IMG/VR virus record: IMGVR_UViG_3300036792_000044
Span: 1-52,446 of that record
From: a virus
DNA: 52,446 nucleotides
Direction: 5' to 3' (one strand)
The notes beneath the pieces are model-generated. The model searched no databases and was not told the DNA's origin. It saw nothing but the letters and a program-made list of their open reading frames with translations. Shown piece by piece: positions 30,368 to 39,392 of this stretch. The position numbers and the translations under genes are program-made. Positions within the stretch are counted from its first letter, which is position 1. Each line of letters begins with the position of its first letter.

Positions 30368-33300
30368 GGGAGTCCTCCGGTCTGGCCGTGTAGTTGGGCG
30401 TTCTGTGAATTCTGTTGTTCCTTAACGGGTCCGAGGATTGCATTCGGATCGACATTGGGGGACACGTAAATTGGTTGGTAGTCGCCTTGCACGACCGGGC
30501 CTGGTGCGGGACCGAGCGCGCCGTACGGTTGAGGCATCCCCGTGCCTGGTGAAATGTTAGCTCCTGCACTAACATTCGCTTTCGGCAGGTTGATTCCGAG
30601 TCCGCTCGCGAGGCCGGAAAGCATTCCGCCGCCTACGTTGGACGTGTTGACGCCGCTGCTGCCGCTGCCGCCGCCCATGATTGCGTCGGACCATGCGTTG
30701 GCGGTTCCGAGTGCCCAACCTGCCGCTCCCGTAAGGAGTTTCACCGCGCCCCACTCCCACGGTGGCTTCGCGAACAGGTCGCCGAATCCGAGTTCCTGCC
30801 CTATACCTTGCAGCAGACCAGCGCCCAATTGCTCTGCGCCAGGGAACGCCTTCGCCGCCGAAGTTGTTGCGGCGCTTGGCTTTTTGTACGTCGCCTCTTG
30901 GGCTTTGCGTTCTGCCTCGGTGATCTTGCCGTCTTGCTCGCTGCGGTCGCGCTTCGCCACTTCGAGCGAATGGTTCGCGTCATCGAGTTGCCGTTGCAGT
31001 GAATCTCGTTTGTCTGCATCAGCTTTCGCGTTCTGCGCTGCCGTCGCCGGGTCCTCTTTTACCGGAAGTCCAAGCGCGCCAGTCTTTGTCTTGCGATCCC
31101 CGCCTATGTTGGCAAGCTGCTTGTTGATGTCCGCGATGCGGTCCTGTGCCTGCTTCACTGTCCAATCGAGGTCTGCTGCACGGTCTCTCGCTGCTTGTAT
31201 GTTCTGCTGCGCCTGCACCTGTTGGTCGTACGTTTCGCCGCCGTACACACCAGCACCGCCGTACTGTCCCTCCATGCCGGGATAGTAGGCACCATTGCTG
31301 CCCCCTGGCAGCGTTCCTCCGCCACCCATTGAGTATTGGGCTATAGCGGACGGCTCATTGCTTGTTTGGCCCGTAGACGGCGCTGCAAATCCCTGTGGTT
31401 TCTGGCCTTGCGGGAACCCGCCGCCGAGCGTGCGAACGTGAACGTGGTCAAGATGATTCGCCGTCGCCCCGCCTCGGTCGCTCATCTTGCTAGAAGTACC
31501 GTCGGGATTCCATTGCGCCTGCTGCCACAATACGTACTGCACTCCGAATTGTGCGGCGTGCTGCAAGAAGTATTGTGCGACAGCGTCTCCCAGCGCTTTG
31601 TTGTTGCCGACCATCACGTCGGCCGCTTCACCGGATGCGTGTTCGTTGTAACCGTCTGGGCTGCGGTACATTCCAATATCGTTGACGCCGAACAACGCTT
31701 GCGCTGCACGTGCAACGGCAATCGTATCCACTTGCGCGCCTTGGGTATCCAGCCCGCCGCCCTGGTCGAACCCGTAGACACTTCCCGAGTGCAACGCCTT
31801 GATAAGCCAGCCGTATTTGTCGACTGTGTCTGTGTCCCAAACGTATTCGCCGCGCTTGAGTAGTGCTGCAACGTCGTCGTCTTTGCCGCTGCCCTGTGTG
31901 ATGGGACGGCCGGGTGCGCCGCCTCTTACTTTCTTCTCGACGTAGGTGTTGCCGTTGTCCCAAGCCTTCGGGCCTTGACCGGGATTGCTACCCCAACCGT
32001 TGAGGATGCGCTCGGCAATAGCCTCTTGCTGTTCTTTCGTTGCCTGGTAAGCATATTGGGAGAACGCAAGACCGCCGAACTCGTACCAGGTTTCGGGCTT
32101 GATCTGTAGGCCACCACCCAAAGGCACTCCGGTATTGAAGGTTTCGTTCCACCGACCACCAGATTCCTTCTGCGCGATAGCATCCCAATCCGCGTGGTGC
32201 TGCCCCGGTCCTGCCGGTGGCGGGCCTGCGGTCGCTGGCGCCCCCAGGCCGGAGCCGAGTGTTCCACCAGGAGAAGGGAATTGGCCCGAGCTACCGACTG
32301 GCGGAAACCCCATGGGACCACTAACCCCAGGCATACTCGATCCGGCATTGCCGAACCAACTGTCCGACTTGTGAACTGAGCTATCGGCCGAATTCATTGC
32401 GTCGTCAACGTGACTCGCGAAGTTCAGCCACGACTGACTTGCTTTGTCCACGTCGATTGGGTGTTGCTTGCTCCAATCGGCGAGGTCGCGCATCTTGTCG
32501 CCAACGTTGAGATTCTTAAGCTGGTCGCCCATCTTGCCCGCTGCGTCGGACGCGTCGGACAAGCCGTGACCAATGTCGCGCAAGCCGGGTATGTGCTCCA
32601 TCAATCCGCCTGCGGCCTTACCGAATCCGGCAAGTCCCTCGATTGCACCGTACAGAACGGTGGAGATAGCATCTGCTATCGGAGCGAAGAATTCGAGCAA
32701 GCCTTGGCCGAACTTCTGCAAATCGGCTGCGAACTTTATGATTTCGACACCAGCGATCATCACCGTTTTCTTAATGGTGTCCATGTGATCGGAGACGTAG
32801 TGAGTCAACGCGTCGAGGCCCGTGCTCGCTAGGTGCACTGCCGCCAAACCCATTGGGAGGAAAGCGGCTTCGACTTTGTGCTTGACCTCTTCCCATTCGT
32901 TCTGCAACGTACGGGTCCGCTGGATAAAGTCATCGAGTCCAGCAGCGTTGGCGTTGTACGCATCCGGGCCTTTAGCGACCACGTCAACGTACTGCTGGAC
33001 TGCCTGCATTGCGACGGCCCAACGCCTTGTGCCGAACAGCTTTTCGGCTAGGTCTTGCCCAGCGGCGGTGTCCCCCAACTCTTTTAGACGTTGACCCGCC
33101 ATCTTCATGCCGTCGCCGAACGAAAGCCCTTCGGACGCAAAGTCTTTCATCGCCGCTTGCAGGCCCATCATGACCGAGCGGCCTGGTGCGCCCATCTTCA
33201 TTAGCTCGCCCATAAATGCGCCAGCCTGTTGAAGATTCAGGCCAGCTTCCTTCAAAGTTATTGCAGCGTCACCAGATAACGCCGAAGTCAGTTGCCCGAG

Positions 33301-34383
33301 GTCTTGACCGGAGTTGCGTGCGCTTTGCAGCAGCGACGCCAACGCCGAATCCGTCTCTTCCGCAGGGGTTTTGAACGCAACAAAAATAGACGCAAGGTCA
33401 TCCCCCTTCAAATCGGAGAAACGACCTTGCAATTCCACGACGTGTTTGGTGAGCGCGTCGAGTGCGGGACCAGGCTCCATGTTCAGCATAGATGCGAACT
33501 GCGCCATAGTCTTTCCGGTATTGTTACCGGCAACGTCTAAGGTAGAGAACACCCTTTGGGCGTGAGTGGAGAGTTCTTCTAGTTGTGCGCTTGTGCCACC
33601 AGAGAATTCGACAACCTGGTGCTCGACCTGTTCGTACGTTTCGCCGAGTTCGAGCATCTTCTCGGCGAATTCCTTGGCACCCTCAATGCCCATCTTGAAT
33701 GCCTCGACGGCACCCTCAATGATCTTCTCTGCTACGGCATCGATTGCGCCCGTAAGTTGTTGTGCGGCAGCAACAACGAGGCCACCCATGACACCAGCAA
33801 GCATCTCGCCGCCAGCCGCCGCTCTGGGCATCGCGTCACCTAGTTTGGTGACCTTGGTGTTGTAATCCTCAAGCGCCACACCAGTACTCTTGTGCGCTGC
33901 CTCAAGTTCGTTCTGCGCCTTGGTCTGCTGCTGCATGAGCGGCAGCATGACCGACGCGTTGTTAAACCCGTTCGACCGCGCCGTCGCAACCTTTTGTTCC
34001 GCTTCTGCCGCACGGTTTTCCGCCGCTGTCAGGTTCTCGTACTCTTGGCGGTATTTTGAAAGTGCGTCGGACGCTTCGCCTTTGAGTTTGTTGATGAGTT
34101 TGGTGTCGACCTCGGTGCCGAATTTGTCGATAGCTTTCGACATGCCGAGCGGCAACTCGAACCCTTGGAGTCCCTGCCCGATTGTCTGAGTGAACTTCCC
34201 AACGAAGCTCTGCCCCATGGCTTCTGGCGACGAGCCTGTGTTGAACCCTTGCTCGAATTGGCGCTTGGATTCCTCACCCGCCTTGCGCATTTCGGGTGCC
34301 ATCTTGGACGTTTCCGGCATGACCGGAACCCACAGTGCCGCAAGGTTTATCTCGTTACTGCCATGACCGCCTGGCGTTGTCAT
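30364..34383 (-). CDS. Tape measure protein with two wall-active domains
   Basis: 1339 residues, sets tail length (roughly 200 nm by the usual 0.15 nm per residue). Long helical and hydrophobic central segments. Near 730-815 a transglycosylase/Rpf-like domain (DWDAIAQKESGGRW, GGLQIKPETW). Near 895-985 an ARB_07466-like domain (YRSPDGYNEHASGEAAD, HLDHVHVRTLGG) of the peptidase type. Both suggest local peptidoglycan opening during injection. C-terminal part is coiled-coil then Gly/Pro-rich. Confidence 0.9.
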   Translation of the reverse strand: MTTPGGHGSNEINLAALWVPVMPETSKMAPEMRKAGEESKRQFEQGFNTGSSPEAMGQSFVGKFTQTIGQGLQGFELPLGMSKAIDKFGTEVDTKLINKLKGEASDALSKYRQEYENLTAAENRAAEAEQKVATARSNGFNNASVMLPLMQQQTKAQNELEAAHKSTGVALEDYNTKVTKLGDAMPRAAAGGEMLAGVMGGLVVAAAQQLTGAIDAVAEKIIEGAVEAFKMGIEGAKEFAEKMLELGETYEQVEHQVVEFSGGTSAQLEELSTHAQRVFSTLDVAGNNTGKTMAQFASMLNMEPGPALDALTKHVVELQGRFSDLKGDDLASIFVAFKTPAEETDSALASLLQSARNSGQDLGQLTSALSGDAAITLKEAGLNLQQAGAFMGELMKMGAPGRSVMMGLQAAMKDFASEGLSFGDGMKMAGQRLKELGDTAAGQDLAEKLFGTRRWAVAMQAVQQYVDVVAKGPDAYNANAAGLDDFIQRTRTLQNEWEEVKHKVEAAFLPMGLAAVHLASTGLDALTHYVSDHMDTIKKTVMIAGVEIIKFAADLQKFGQGLLEFFAPIADAISTVLYGAIEGLAGFGKAAGGLMEHIPGLRDIGHGLSDASDAAGKMGDQLKNLNVGDKMRDLADWSKQHPIDVDKASQSWLNFASHVDDAMNSADSSVHKSDSWFGNAGSSMPGVSGPMGFPPVGSSGQFPSPGGTLGSGLGAPATAGPPPAGPGQHHADWDAIAQKESGGRWNETFNTGVPLGGGLQIKPETWYEFGGLAFSQYAYQATKEQQEAIAERILNGWGSNPGQGPKAWDNGNTYVEKKVRGGAPGRPITQGSGKDDDVAALLKRGEYVWDTDTVDKYGWLIKALHSGSVYGFDQGGGLDTQGAQVDTIAVARAAQALFGVNDIGMYRSPDGYNEHASGEAADVMVGNNKALGDAVAQYFLQHAAQFGVQYVLWQQAQWNPDGTSSKMSDRGGATANHLDHVHVRTLGGGFPQGQKPQGFAAPSTGQTSNEPSAIAQYSMGGGGTLPGGSNGAYYPGMEGQYGGAGVYGGETYDQQVQAQQNIQAARDRAADLDWTVKQAQDRIADINKQLANIGGDRKTKTGALGLPVKEDPATAAQNAKADADKRDSLQRQLDDANHSLEVAKRDRSEQDGKITEAERKAQEATYKKPSAATTSAAKAFPGAEQLGAGLLQGIGQELGFGDLFAKPPWEWGAVKLLTGAAGWALGTANAWSDAIMGGGSGSSGVNTSNVGGGMLSGLASGLGINLPKANVSAGANISPGTGMPQPYGALGPAPGPVVQGDYQPIYVSPNVDPNAILGPVKEQQNSQNAQLHGQTGGLP

Positions 34384-34859
34384 GTATTAGCTTCCTCACG
34401 CGCTATGCGTTGGCGCTCACGGAGTTTCGCCGTGAATTCGTCAACGGGATGGGCCTCCAACGGGATTCCCATGTACGGTGCTGTGACGGTACCGTGCTTG
34501 TCCGACAACGGTTTTGAAGCTGGAGCCGAATCTACCTCTGGCCGAGGGTATCTCGCGTTCAGGCTCACCAACCCGGCTTGCTGCTCACCAAGATTCGCAA
34601 TCAACTCGTCGGTGCGTGACCAACGCGTTTGGTCAAAGTGATGAACAGCAGTACCGGGCGGTGCAGCCAGAACAACCGAAATGAACTCGCAGACAGTAAG
34701 TTTCGTACCGATGTCGTCGGCGTGGTACCCGAGGTCGAGTAGGTCACGCTCGACTGCGTGCCAGTGTTCGTTTATGCACGCAGCGAGCGCAATCATTTCC
34801 CCGACGTAACCGCGCCCTTCGGCCCGCCGCCGCGTGCAGCTTTCATGACCTCGAACCAC
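34380..34859 (-). CDS. Tail assembly chaperone, frameshift extension (T part)
   Basis: Expressed as a -1 extension of the gene at 34793-35215; the shared frame enters at GYVGEMIALAACINE. The frame before 34800 has no credible start. A helical domain of ~150 residues with GTAVHHFDQTRW, ending at the tape measure start. G and G-T chaperones in ratio are needed for tail assembly. Confidence 0.85.
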   Translation of the reverse strand: MVRGHESCTRRRAEGRGYVGEMIALAACINEHWHAVERDLLDLGYHADDIGTKLTVCEFISVVLAAPPGTAVHHFDQTRWSRTDELIANLGEQQAGLVSLNARYPRPEVDSAPASKPLSDKHGTVTAPYMGIPLEAHPVDEFTAKLRERQRIAREEANT

Positions 34860-35215
34860 TGGTCGAACATCTCGAAATACTCACCGTCAGGCAGGATTTG
34901 GGCCTGGCGCTGAATGTCTTTCGGGACTCTCGCACGGTCCAGCCACTTCCACGTTTGCGCGAGCCTGGGAAGCTGCGCCACGTCGAAGAACCAGAGTTTG
35001 TCCGGTGGGTCGAAACCGTTGATAGCCAACAGGATTGGCTCGTCACCGCTCTTGGGCTGGTACGAGAAGTACTGCACCCCTTCAGGATACGGCGACAGCT
35101 TCTCCGCTGCCTTGTCGGGCGAGGGCAACCCTTCGAGTAGGTTTACCTCTTGGGCTGGCGGCTTCTTTTTGGCCGTATTCGACCGTGCGCCAGTCCTTTT
35201 CGCTGCGGTAGCCAT
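34793..35215 (-). CDS. Tail assembly chaperone (G part)
   Basis: 140 residues; begins with a Lys/Ala-rich tail, then DEPILLAINGFDPPDKLWFF and a helical C-terminus. The typical position (major tail gene, this, frameshift, tape measure) identifies it. Normal termination at TGA 34793. Confidence 0.88.
   Translation of the reverse strand: MATAAKRTGARSNTAKKKPPAQEVNLLEGLPSPDKAAEKLSPYPEGVQYFSYQPKSGDEPILLAINGFDPPDKLWFFDVAQLPRLAQTWKWLDRARVPKDIQRQAQILPDGEYFEMFDQWFEVMKAARGGGPKGAVTSGK
34796..34802 (-). promoter_or_regulatory. Probable -1 slippery site GGGGAAA
   Basis: Minus strand TCG-GGG-AAA-TGA at the end of the G gene; slipping back one base on GGG enters the frame of the T part. The stop codon is directly downstream. 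Confidence 0.8.
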
Positions 35216-35216
35216 C

Positions 35217-35825
35217 TTACGTGGTCTGCCCGTCGTTGACGTAGAGGTACCCGTGGTTCTTGTTGCTGTCGGGGTACGCCTTGAGCGTGCACTCGATGGT
35301 CATGTACGCCTTGTGGGTCATGTCGATTTCACCGACAGTCACGACGCGTCCAATCGGAATGACAATGCGGACAAGGTTTTCCGCGTAGAAACCGTCGAAC
35401 ACCCACGAGCGCGTGTCGAGCAACTTGGGGTTGAACTTGACGGCGATTTCCTTGCCGTTCGTCGCAGTCGCCGCGACGACTGAAACGTTGGAGATTCCGA
35501 AGCTGGCTTTCAAGACCTCGACGTTGCGGAATTGCATGAGCCGGAACGTCATTGTCCTGTCGTACTGCGTCTGCAACGTACCCGCGAGGTCGCCGCCCCA
35601 GACGAAAACGTCTGTCGTGGAGCGGGTTTCACGCTGCTTGAGTCCGTTGTCGTCGGCGAACCCGAGGTCGGCGAACCCGGTTGACGGCGTACCGTCGAGG
35701 TCGGCGTAACTCGTTGTGGGAAGGGCAGTTCCGATGGGTGCCCAGAGAATCGATCCACTGGTGCGTGGTGATGGAGCCAGTAGTTCCAGCACGCTATCAG
35801 CTGTAACTGGCACGGGTGCAGTCAT
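35217..35825 (-). CDS. Major tail protein
   Basis: 202 residues, beta-rich, no signal or membrane segment. Located between tail terminator and chaperones. Motifs TTDVFVWGGDLAGTLQTQYD and ATNGKEIAVKF resemble actinophage tail tube subunits. Probably abundantly expressed; the 5' gap holds tandem repeats. Confidence 0.85.
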   Translation of the reverse strand: MTAPVPVTADSVLELLAPSPRTSGSILWAPIGTALPTTSYADLDGTPSTGFADLGFADDNGLKQRETRSTTDVFVWGGDLAGTLQTQYDRTMTFRLMQFRNVEVLKASFGISNVSVVAATATNGKEIAVKFNPKLLDTRSWVFDGFYAENLVRIVIPIGRVVTVGEIDMTHKAYMTIECTLKAYPDSNKNHGYLYVNDGQTT

Positions 35826-35904
35826 AATGCTTGCCTTTCAATGTGTTTCGGTTGTTTTCTGGTATTCAGTTGTGTATTCAGTTGTGTATTCGGTTGGTAT
35901 GCAA
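35826..35904 (-). repeat. Tandem 12-bp repeat in major tail leader
   Basis: GTATTCAGTTGT three times (35862-35897, the third with two changes) in the 79-bp gap before the major tail gene. On the RNA this is an unstructured A/C-rich leader, possibly a translation enhancer or regulator site. Confidence 0.75.
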
Positions 35905-36324
35905 TTAGATTGGGTGGCCTTGCACCCTCCATGTCAACGCAGAGCGATAACGTGGAAGCTCGATGTCGGGGTTTGGAAGTTGTTCTCCCCCAATTGCATT
36001 CACCAAACCGACTATGTACCAACCCATTACGGTTAGTCCTTGCACTGCTGTACCGTACGCCATGAGTTTGCGCGATATGGTAGCGGCCTCGTACTCGCTC
36101 GGCGAGTACGCATGCAGAATGAAACTCAAATCCCATTGCGCCAGACCAACTCTCGTTCCTGGCGCTGCCTCAATAGTGACGAACCCGTTGACGGTGTCGG
36201 CGTTGTTCGCTACGTCGGGCAGCCGCGAATCAATCAGCGTCGGCGCAATCAACGGCGTGAAGTAGAAAATCCCCAAGTCCTGCACGTCCGCTGAATCCAA
36301 TGGTGGCACAACGTAATTGGTCAC
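35905..36324 (-). CDS. Tail terminator protein
   Basis: 139 residues from a GTG at 36324 (GTGA overlap). Pattern: LIDSRLPDVANNAD..., alternating beta-strands, and the gene position directly upstream of the major tail gene are those of siphovirus tail terminators, which cap the tube at the neck. Confidence 0.75.
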   Translation of the reverse strand: MTNYVVPPLDSADVQDLGIFYFTPLIAPTLIDSRLPDVANNADTVNGFVTIEAAPGTRVGLAQWDLSFILHAYSPSEYEAATISRKLMAYGTAVQGLTVMGWYIVGLVNAIGGEQLPNPDIELPRYRSALTWRVQGHPI

Positions 36325-36629
36325 TGCCCGCTCATCCCTAGCGCTGCCTTGAGTAGCACGGCCTGCGACAGTTCCTCGTGGATACCCTCGCGATTGGCGG
36401 GCGTGACGTAGAACCGAGGACGTTGCGAGTGAGGGTCGGTCTGGGCGACGAGCCGAAAGTTGTTGCCCACCTTGGTCTTAAGGTCCATTGCCCTTCCGCG
36501 ACAATACAATTCAACCACGGTCATGTGCCGGATCGCCTGGTCAATCTCGGGTGTGATACCCGCGTCGTACTCCTGGCTTAGATCGACCTTGAGTCCGAAA
36601 CCGCTTCCGCTGCCGCTGAATACAGCCAT
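36321..36629 (-). CDS. Head-tail connector, HK97-gp10-like
   Basis: 102 residues. A helix (EIDQAIRHMTVVELYCRGRA) then a beta-hairpin and C-terminal helix; the size and location fit the gp10-type neck/tail-completion proteins. Confidence 0.68.
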   Translation of the reverse strand: MAVFSGSGSGFGLKVDLSQEYDAGITPEIDQAIRHMTVVELYCRGRAMDLKTKVGNNFRLVAQTDPHSQRPRFYVTPANREGIHEELSQAVLLKAALGMSGQ

Positions 36630-37013
36630 TTACGTCACCCGCCTAATCAGTACTTGACCGCCGAACATGTCGTCGTATTCGCTCATGATCTGCATACCAC
36701 TAGACCAGCTTTCGAGGCCAGGTTGCCCCTGAACCTCGAACGCAATTCCGTTGACTAGCACCTGATCCCGCTTCTTGTAAACGCTGCTGTCGGGCACGTC
36801 CATGATGAAATTGCTGATCGTCTTGTCGTAGTTTTCGAGGTCGATTGGGTCTGGTATCGGACGCTGCCAGCGCGCCGGGTACACCTGGTAAATGAACCGC
36901 TCAATAGGGTCGGAAAGCGTTCCCTCGTCGGACATTCCATGGTGTGGCTGCGGGCCGGTGTTCTGCACGAACACACGGTGCATTACGGGTACCTCAGCGT
37001 CCAGCACAGGCAT
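36630..37013 (-). CDS. Head-tail stopper-like protein
   Basis: 127 residues, beta-type. Contains YKKRDQVLVNGIAFEVQG and a C-terminal GGQVLIRRVT typical of head-closure (stopper) proteins. Follows the adaptor gene. Confidence 0.65.
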   Translation of the reverse strand: MPVLDAEVPVMHRVFVQNTGPQPHHGMSDEGTLSDPIERFIYQVYPARWQRPIPDPIDLENYDKTISNFIMDVPDSSVYKKRDQVLVNGIAFEVQGQPGLESWSSGMQIMSEYDDMFGGQVLIRRVT

Positions 37014-37015
37014 TT

Positions 37016-37549
37016 TCAGACCCTCGTTAGGGTGTACGGCCCAAGGCGCTTTATCTGGTCGTCAGAGAGGACAGCGCCGAATTCTAGGAAGTCCAAATCT
37101 GTTGGGCCACGGGTCATGTGTTTCACGACGCCGGTCGGCTTCTCCATGGTGCGCCCGGTCAACTCAAACCCTACTTCGGCGACGGCTCGCGGGACCTCTT
37201 CGTAGCCGTGCGTGAAATCGACTGTGACGCTGGCGTTTCGGCCGCGCCGTCCGAGGTAGCCGTGGAATTGCAGCCAGCCCTCTTCGTGTATCTCGTACAT
37301 CGTTGCGTCGAGCGGGTTGTCGGGATACGTTGCGATGGTTAGGTTTTCGACGCTTACCAGCTTGAGTGTGGGCAGCATGATGATGCCCTTGTTTCCGATC
37401 TTCGCTTTGTAGCCGGTAGTCGAGACGACGGGCGCGATGTGCCAGCCGCATCTGTCCCGTATAGTTTCACCGGCCGCGCCGAGGAACCAATTCGGGTCCT
37501 TAGCTTGGAAACTCGCGAAATCTGTTGGGGACAAAAGGGGATCGGTCAT
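37016..37549 (-). CDS. Head-tail adaptor protein
   Basis: 177 residues. Starts LLSPTDFASFQAKDPNWFLG (adaptor helix) and contains a beta domain then a terminal helix, as in HK97 gp6-like connectors. ATG at 37549 overlaps the preceding stop. Confidence 0.75.
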   Translation of the reverse strand: MTDPLLSPTDFASFQAKDPNWFLGAAGETIRDRCGWHIAPVVSTTGYKAKIGNKGIIMLPTLKLVSVENLTIATYPDNPLDATMYEIHEEGWLQFHGYLGRRGRNASVTVDFTHGYEEVPRAVAEVGFELTGRTMEKPTGVVKHMTRGPTDLDFLEFGAVLSDDQIKRLGPYTLTRV

Positions 37550-37704
37550 GGCCTGGGCTTCCTCACCACTACTGTCTTGGGTTGGCCGTCGCCGCCGTCG
37601 ATACCGGGGAACGTCGAAACCACGTCTACCGCAAAGTCATTGCCGTATTCGTGCGTGATCCCAAGGTCGCTCTCGTCATCCTCGTAAGGCCATGTACCGG
37701 GCAT
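37546..37704 (-). CDS. Small acidic protein downstream of capsid, 52 aa
   Basis: MPGTWPYEDDESDLGITHEY at the start, and GGDGQPKTVVVRKPRP at the end; stop overlaps the next ATG (ATGA). Good codon bias. A short head-tail or decoration-type protein is plausible; unknown. Confidence 0.75.
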   Translation of the reverse strand: MPGTWPYEDDESDLGITHEYGNDFAVDVVSTFPGIDGGDGQPKTVVVRKPRP

Positions 37705-37724
37705 TTCTATTCTCCCTCAAGTCA

Positions 37725-37744
37725 ACTGAGTCATGTGACTCAGA
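37725..37744. repeat. TGAGTC palindrome copy 9
   Basis: ACTGAGTC-ATGT-GACTCAGA, in the intergenic space after the capsid gene's hairpin. Confidence 0.95.
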
Positions 37745-37745
37745 C

Positions 37746-37800
37746 GGTTGGGTGGCGTGGCACGGGGGAGACGACCAATCGACCCCGTGCCACACCAACC
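37746..37800 (-). terminator. Strong hairpin after the capsid gene
   Basis: An 11-bp perfect stem GTGGCACGGGG/CCCCGTGCCAC with partial extension at its base. No T-run follows, so it may attenuate or protect the capsid mRNA more than terminate it. Confidence 0.65.
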
Positions 37801-37835
37801 CTCCCAACCTACGTAATCCCTTGTCCCGTAAGGGT

Positions 37836-39374
37836 TTACGCGAACTGCACGATCTCGAACAGTTCCGGCCGCTTCACCTGAAGACCCGCACGAATCTCGG
37901 CGCGCATCGTCCAGAGGTTCTGCTCGAAATCGAACCCGTTCATGTTGGTGACGTCCACTCGCATACCGCCGCGACGGAGAATCTTGCCACCGTCTCGGAA
38001 GTCACCAACGAGCGGGAGTCCCTGTGGCATAACGGGAGTCGAGACAACCCGCTTGCCCCACAGAGTGAGGTCCTGCTCGATTCCGACGTTGCCCGAATTG
38101 GCTGCAACGCCGTAGTTGGTACCGAAGAACGAACCGCCGAGGTACTGGCCGTTCGCGTCCTTCGCCAACCGAATGGTTGTCCAGTCAGTTGGGTTGAGCA
38201 CCATGGCATCTGGCTCGAAGAAGTACGTCACCCGAATATCGGTGATCGCCTGCAACAGCGCTTCCGCCGCTGCCGTTCCCTTGGTGTAATCCGTTGGGAG
38301 CGTGTACTTCCGACCCGGTGTCACGGTCGCAACCGTGTCAGCCGTAGTACCCGAACCGACGCCGCCGCCGATTGCCACGTTGGTCAAAGCGGTCACGACA
38401 GTCGGGGTGAGGAACCCGCTCGGGTACGACAGACCACCGGCCGCCGTGTTGCGAGTGAGCAGACCCAGAATGCCGGGCATCCCTGTGCCAGCGAGCAATT
38501 CGACCTCGAACTTGCGGGACACGCCGAGCACGCCATCCTGTTGGACTAGCGCCCAGAACTGCGGGGCGTCCTCGATAGTTTCGTCGGTGACCCGTTCCAG
38601 GTTCGTGATCTTGCCGATAGTGTCGGCGTAACGCGTAACTGCCACAGACGAAGTCGGCTTGGTCGCGCCTTCGGGCGTGGCCGCTGCGTTGTTCGTGAAA
38701 CCCGTCTGCTTGACGTACGACACCACACCACCGTTGACCGGGACGCTGGGGAACAGCGACTCAATCACGTTGGGGTAGAACCGAAGTTCCGCGATACCCG
38801 GCTCGAAGTCAGGCTCGACCAGCGTGCCAGCAGCGCCGCCCGCGAGGAACACCTGGCCTGGTGCCAGATAGCCAGCGGGGGGAACCGTTGTGCCGCTTGC
38901 AGTTACACCCTGCAAGCCCGCGACACCCTGTGCCTTCATGCCGTACTCGTGATCCTCGGGAATCTTGACTTCCCAAGGGTCTGCGCCGAGACGCTTCAGG
39001 GCAATCTCGAAACTGACTTCACCCTGTCGCTTGCCGCTGCCGCCCGAAACAATGTTGCGGGCATTCTCCGCAGCCATCGTCTGAAGCTGCTTGTAGCGCG
39101 CCCAGTTCTCTTGTGCCCGCTTGGCTTTCAGCGACGTGGGCTGCTCGGGCGGTGCGCCCTCACCCTCGTCCGCGCCGCCGCCGTTGCCGAGACGGCCCGC
39201 CATGTCGTACGCCTTGATGACGCCGGAAATTTCCTCGTCCTGCTTCTTGGCGTTCTCCATGTACTGCGCGAATTCCGCTGGGGTGATGGTGTTTTCGTTC
39301 ACCGCCTTCAGCTTTGCGGCGACCTCGTTCTTGAGTTCGACCGACTTCTGCTTGTATTCCAGTACGTTGACCAT
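37836..39374 (-). CDS. Major capsid protein, HK97 fold
   Basis: 512 residues. Residues ~1-110 are a charged, coiled scaffold-like delta domain (MVNVLEYKQKSVELKNEVAA...) removed by the protease. The body carries VFLAGGAAGTLVEPDFEPG, FEVELLAGTGMPGILG and PDAMVLNPTDW, the E-loop, P-domain and A-domain landmarks of this family. ATG at 39374 follows AAGGAGAAAAGGACA. Confidence 0.92.
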   Translation of the reverse strand: MVNVLEYKQKSVELKNEVAAKLKAVNENTITPAEFAQYMENAKKQDEEISGVIKAYDMAGRLGNGGGADEGEGAPPEQPTSLKAKRAQENWARYKQLQTMAAENARNIVSGGSGKRQGEVSFEIALKRLGADPWEVKIPEDHEYGMKAQGVAGLQGVTASGTTVPPAGYLAPGQVFLAGGAAGTLVEPDFEPGIAELRFYPNVIESLFPSVPVNGGVVSYVKQTGFTNNAAATPEGATKPTSSVAVTRYADTIGKITNLERVTDETIEDAPQFWALVQQDGVLGVSRKFEVELLAGTGMPGILGLLTRNTAAGGLSYPSGFLTPTVVTALTNVAIGGGVGSGTTADTVATVTPGRKYTLPTDYTKGTAAAEALLQAITDIRVTYFFEPDAMVLNPTDWTTIRLAKDANGQYLGGSFFGTNYGVAANSGNVGIEQDLTLWGKRVVSTPVMPQGLPLVGDFRDGGKILRRGGMRVDVTNMNGFDFEQNLWTMRAEIRAGLQVKRPELFEIVQFA

Positions 39375-39392
39375 TGTCCTTTTCTCCTTGAA

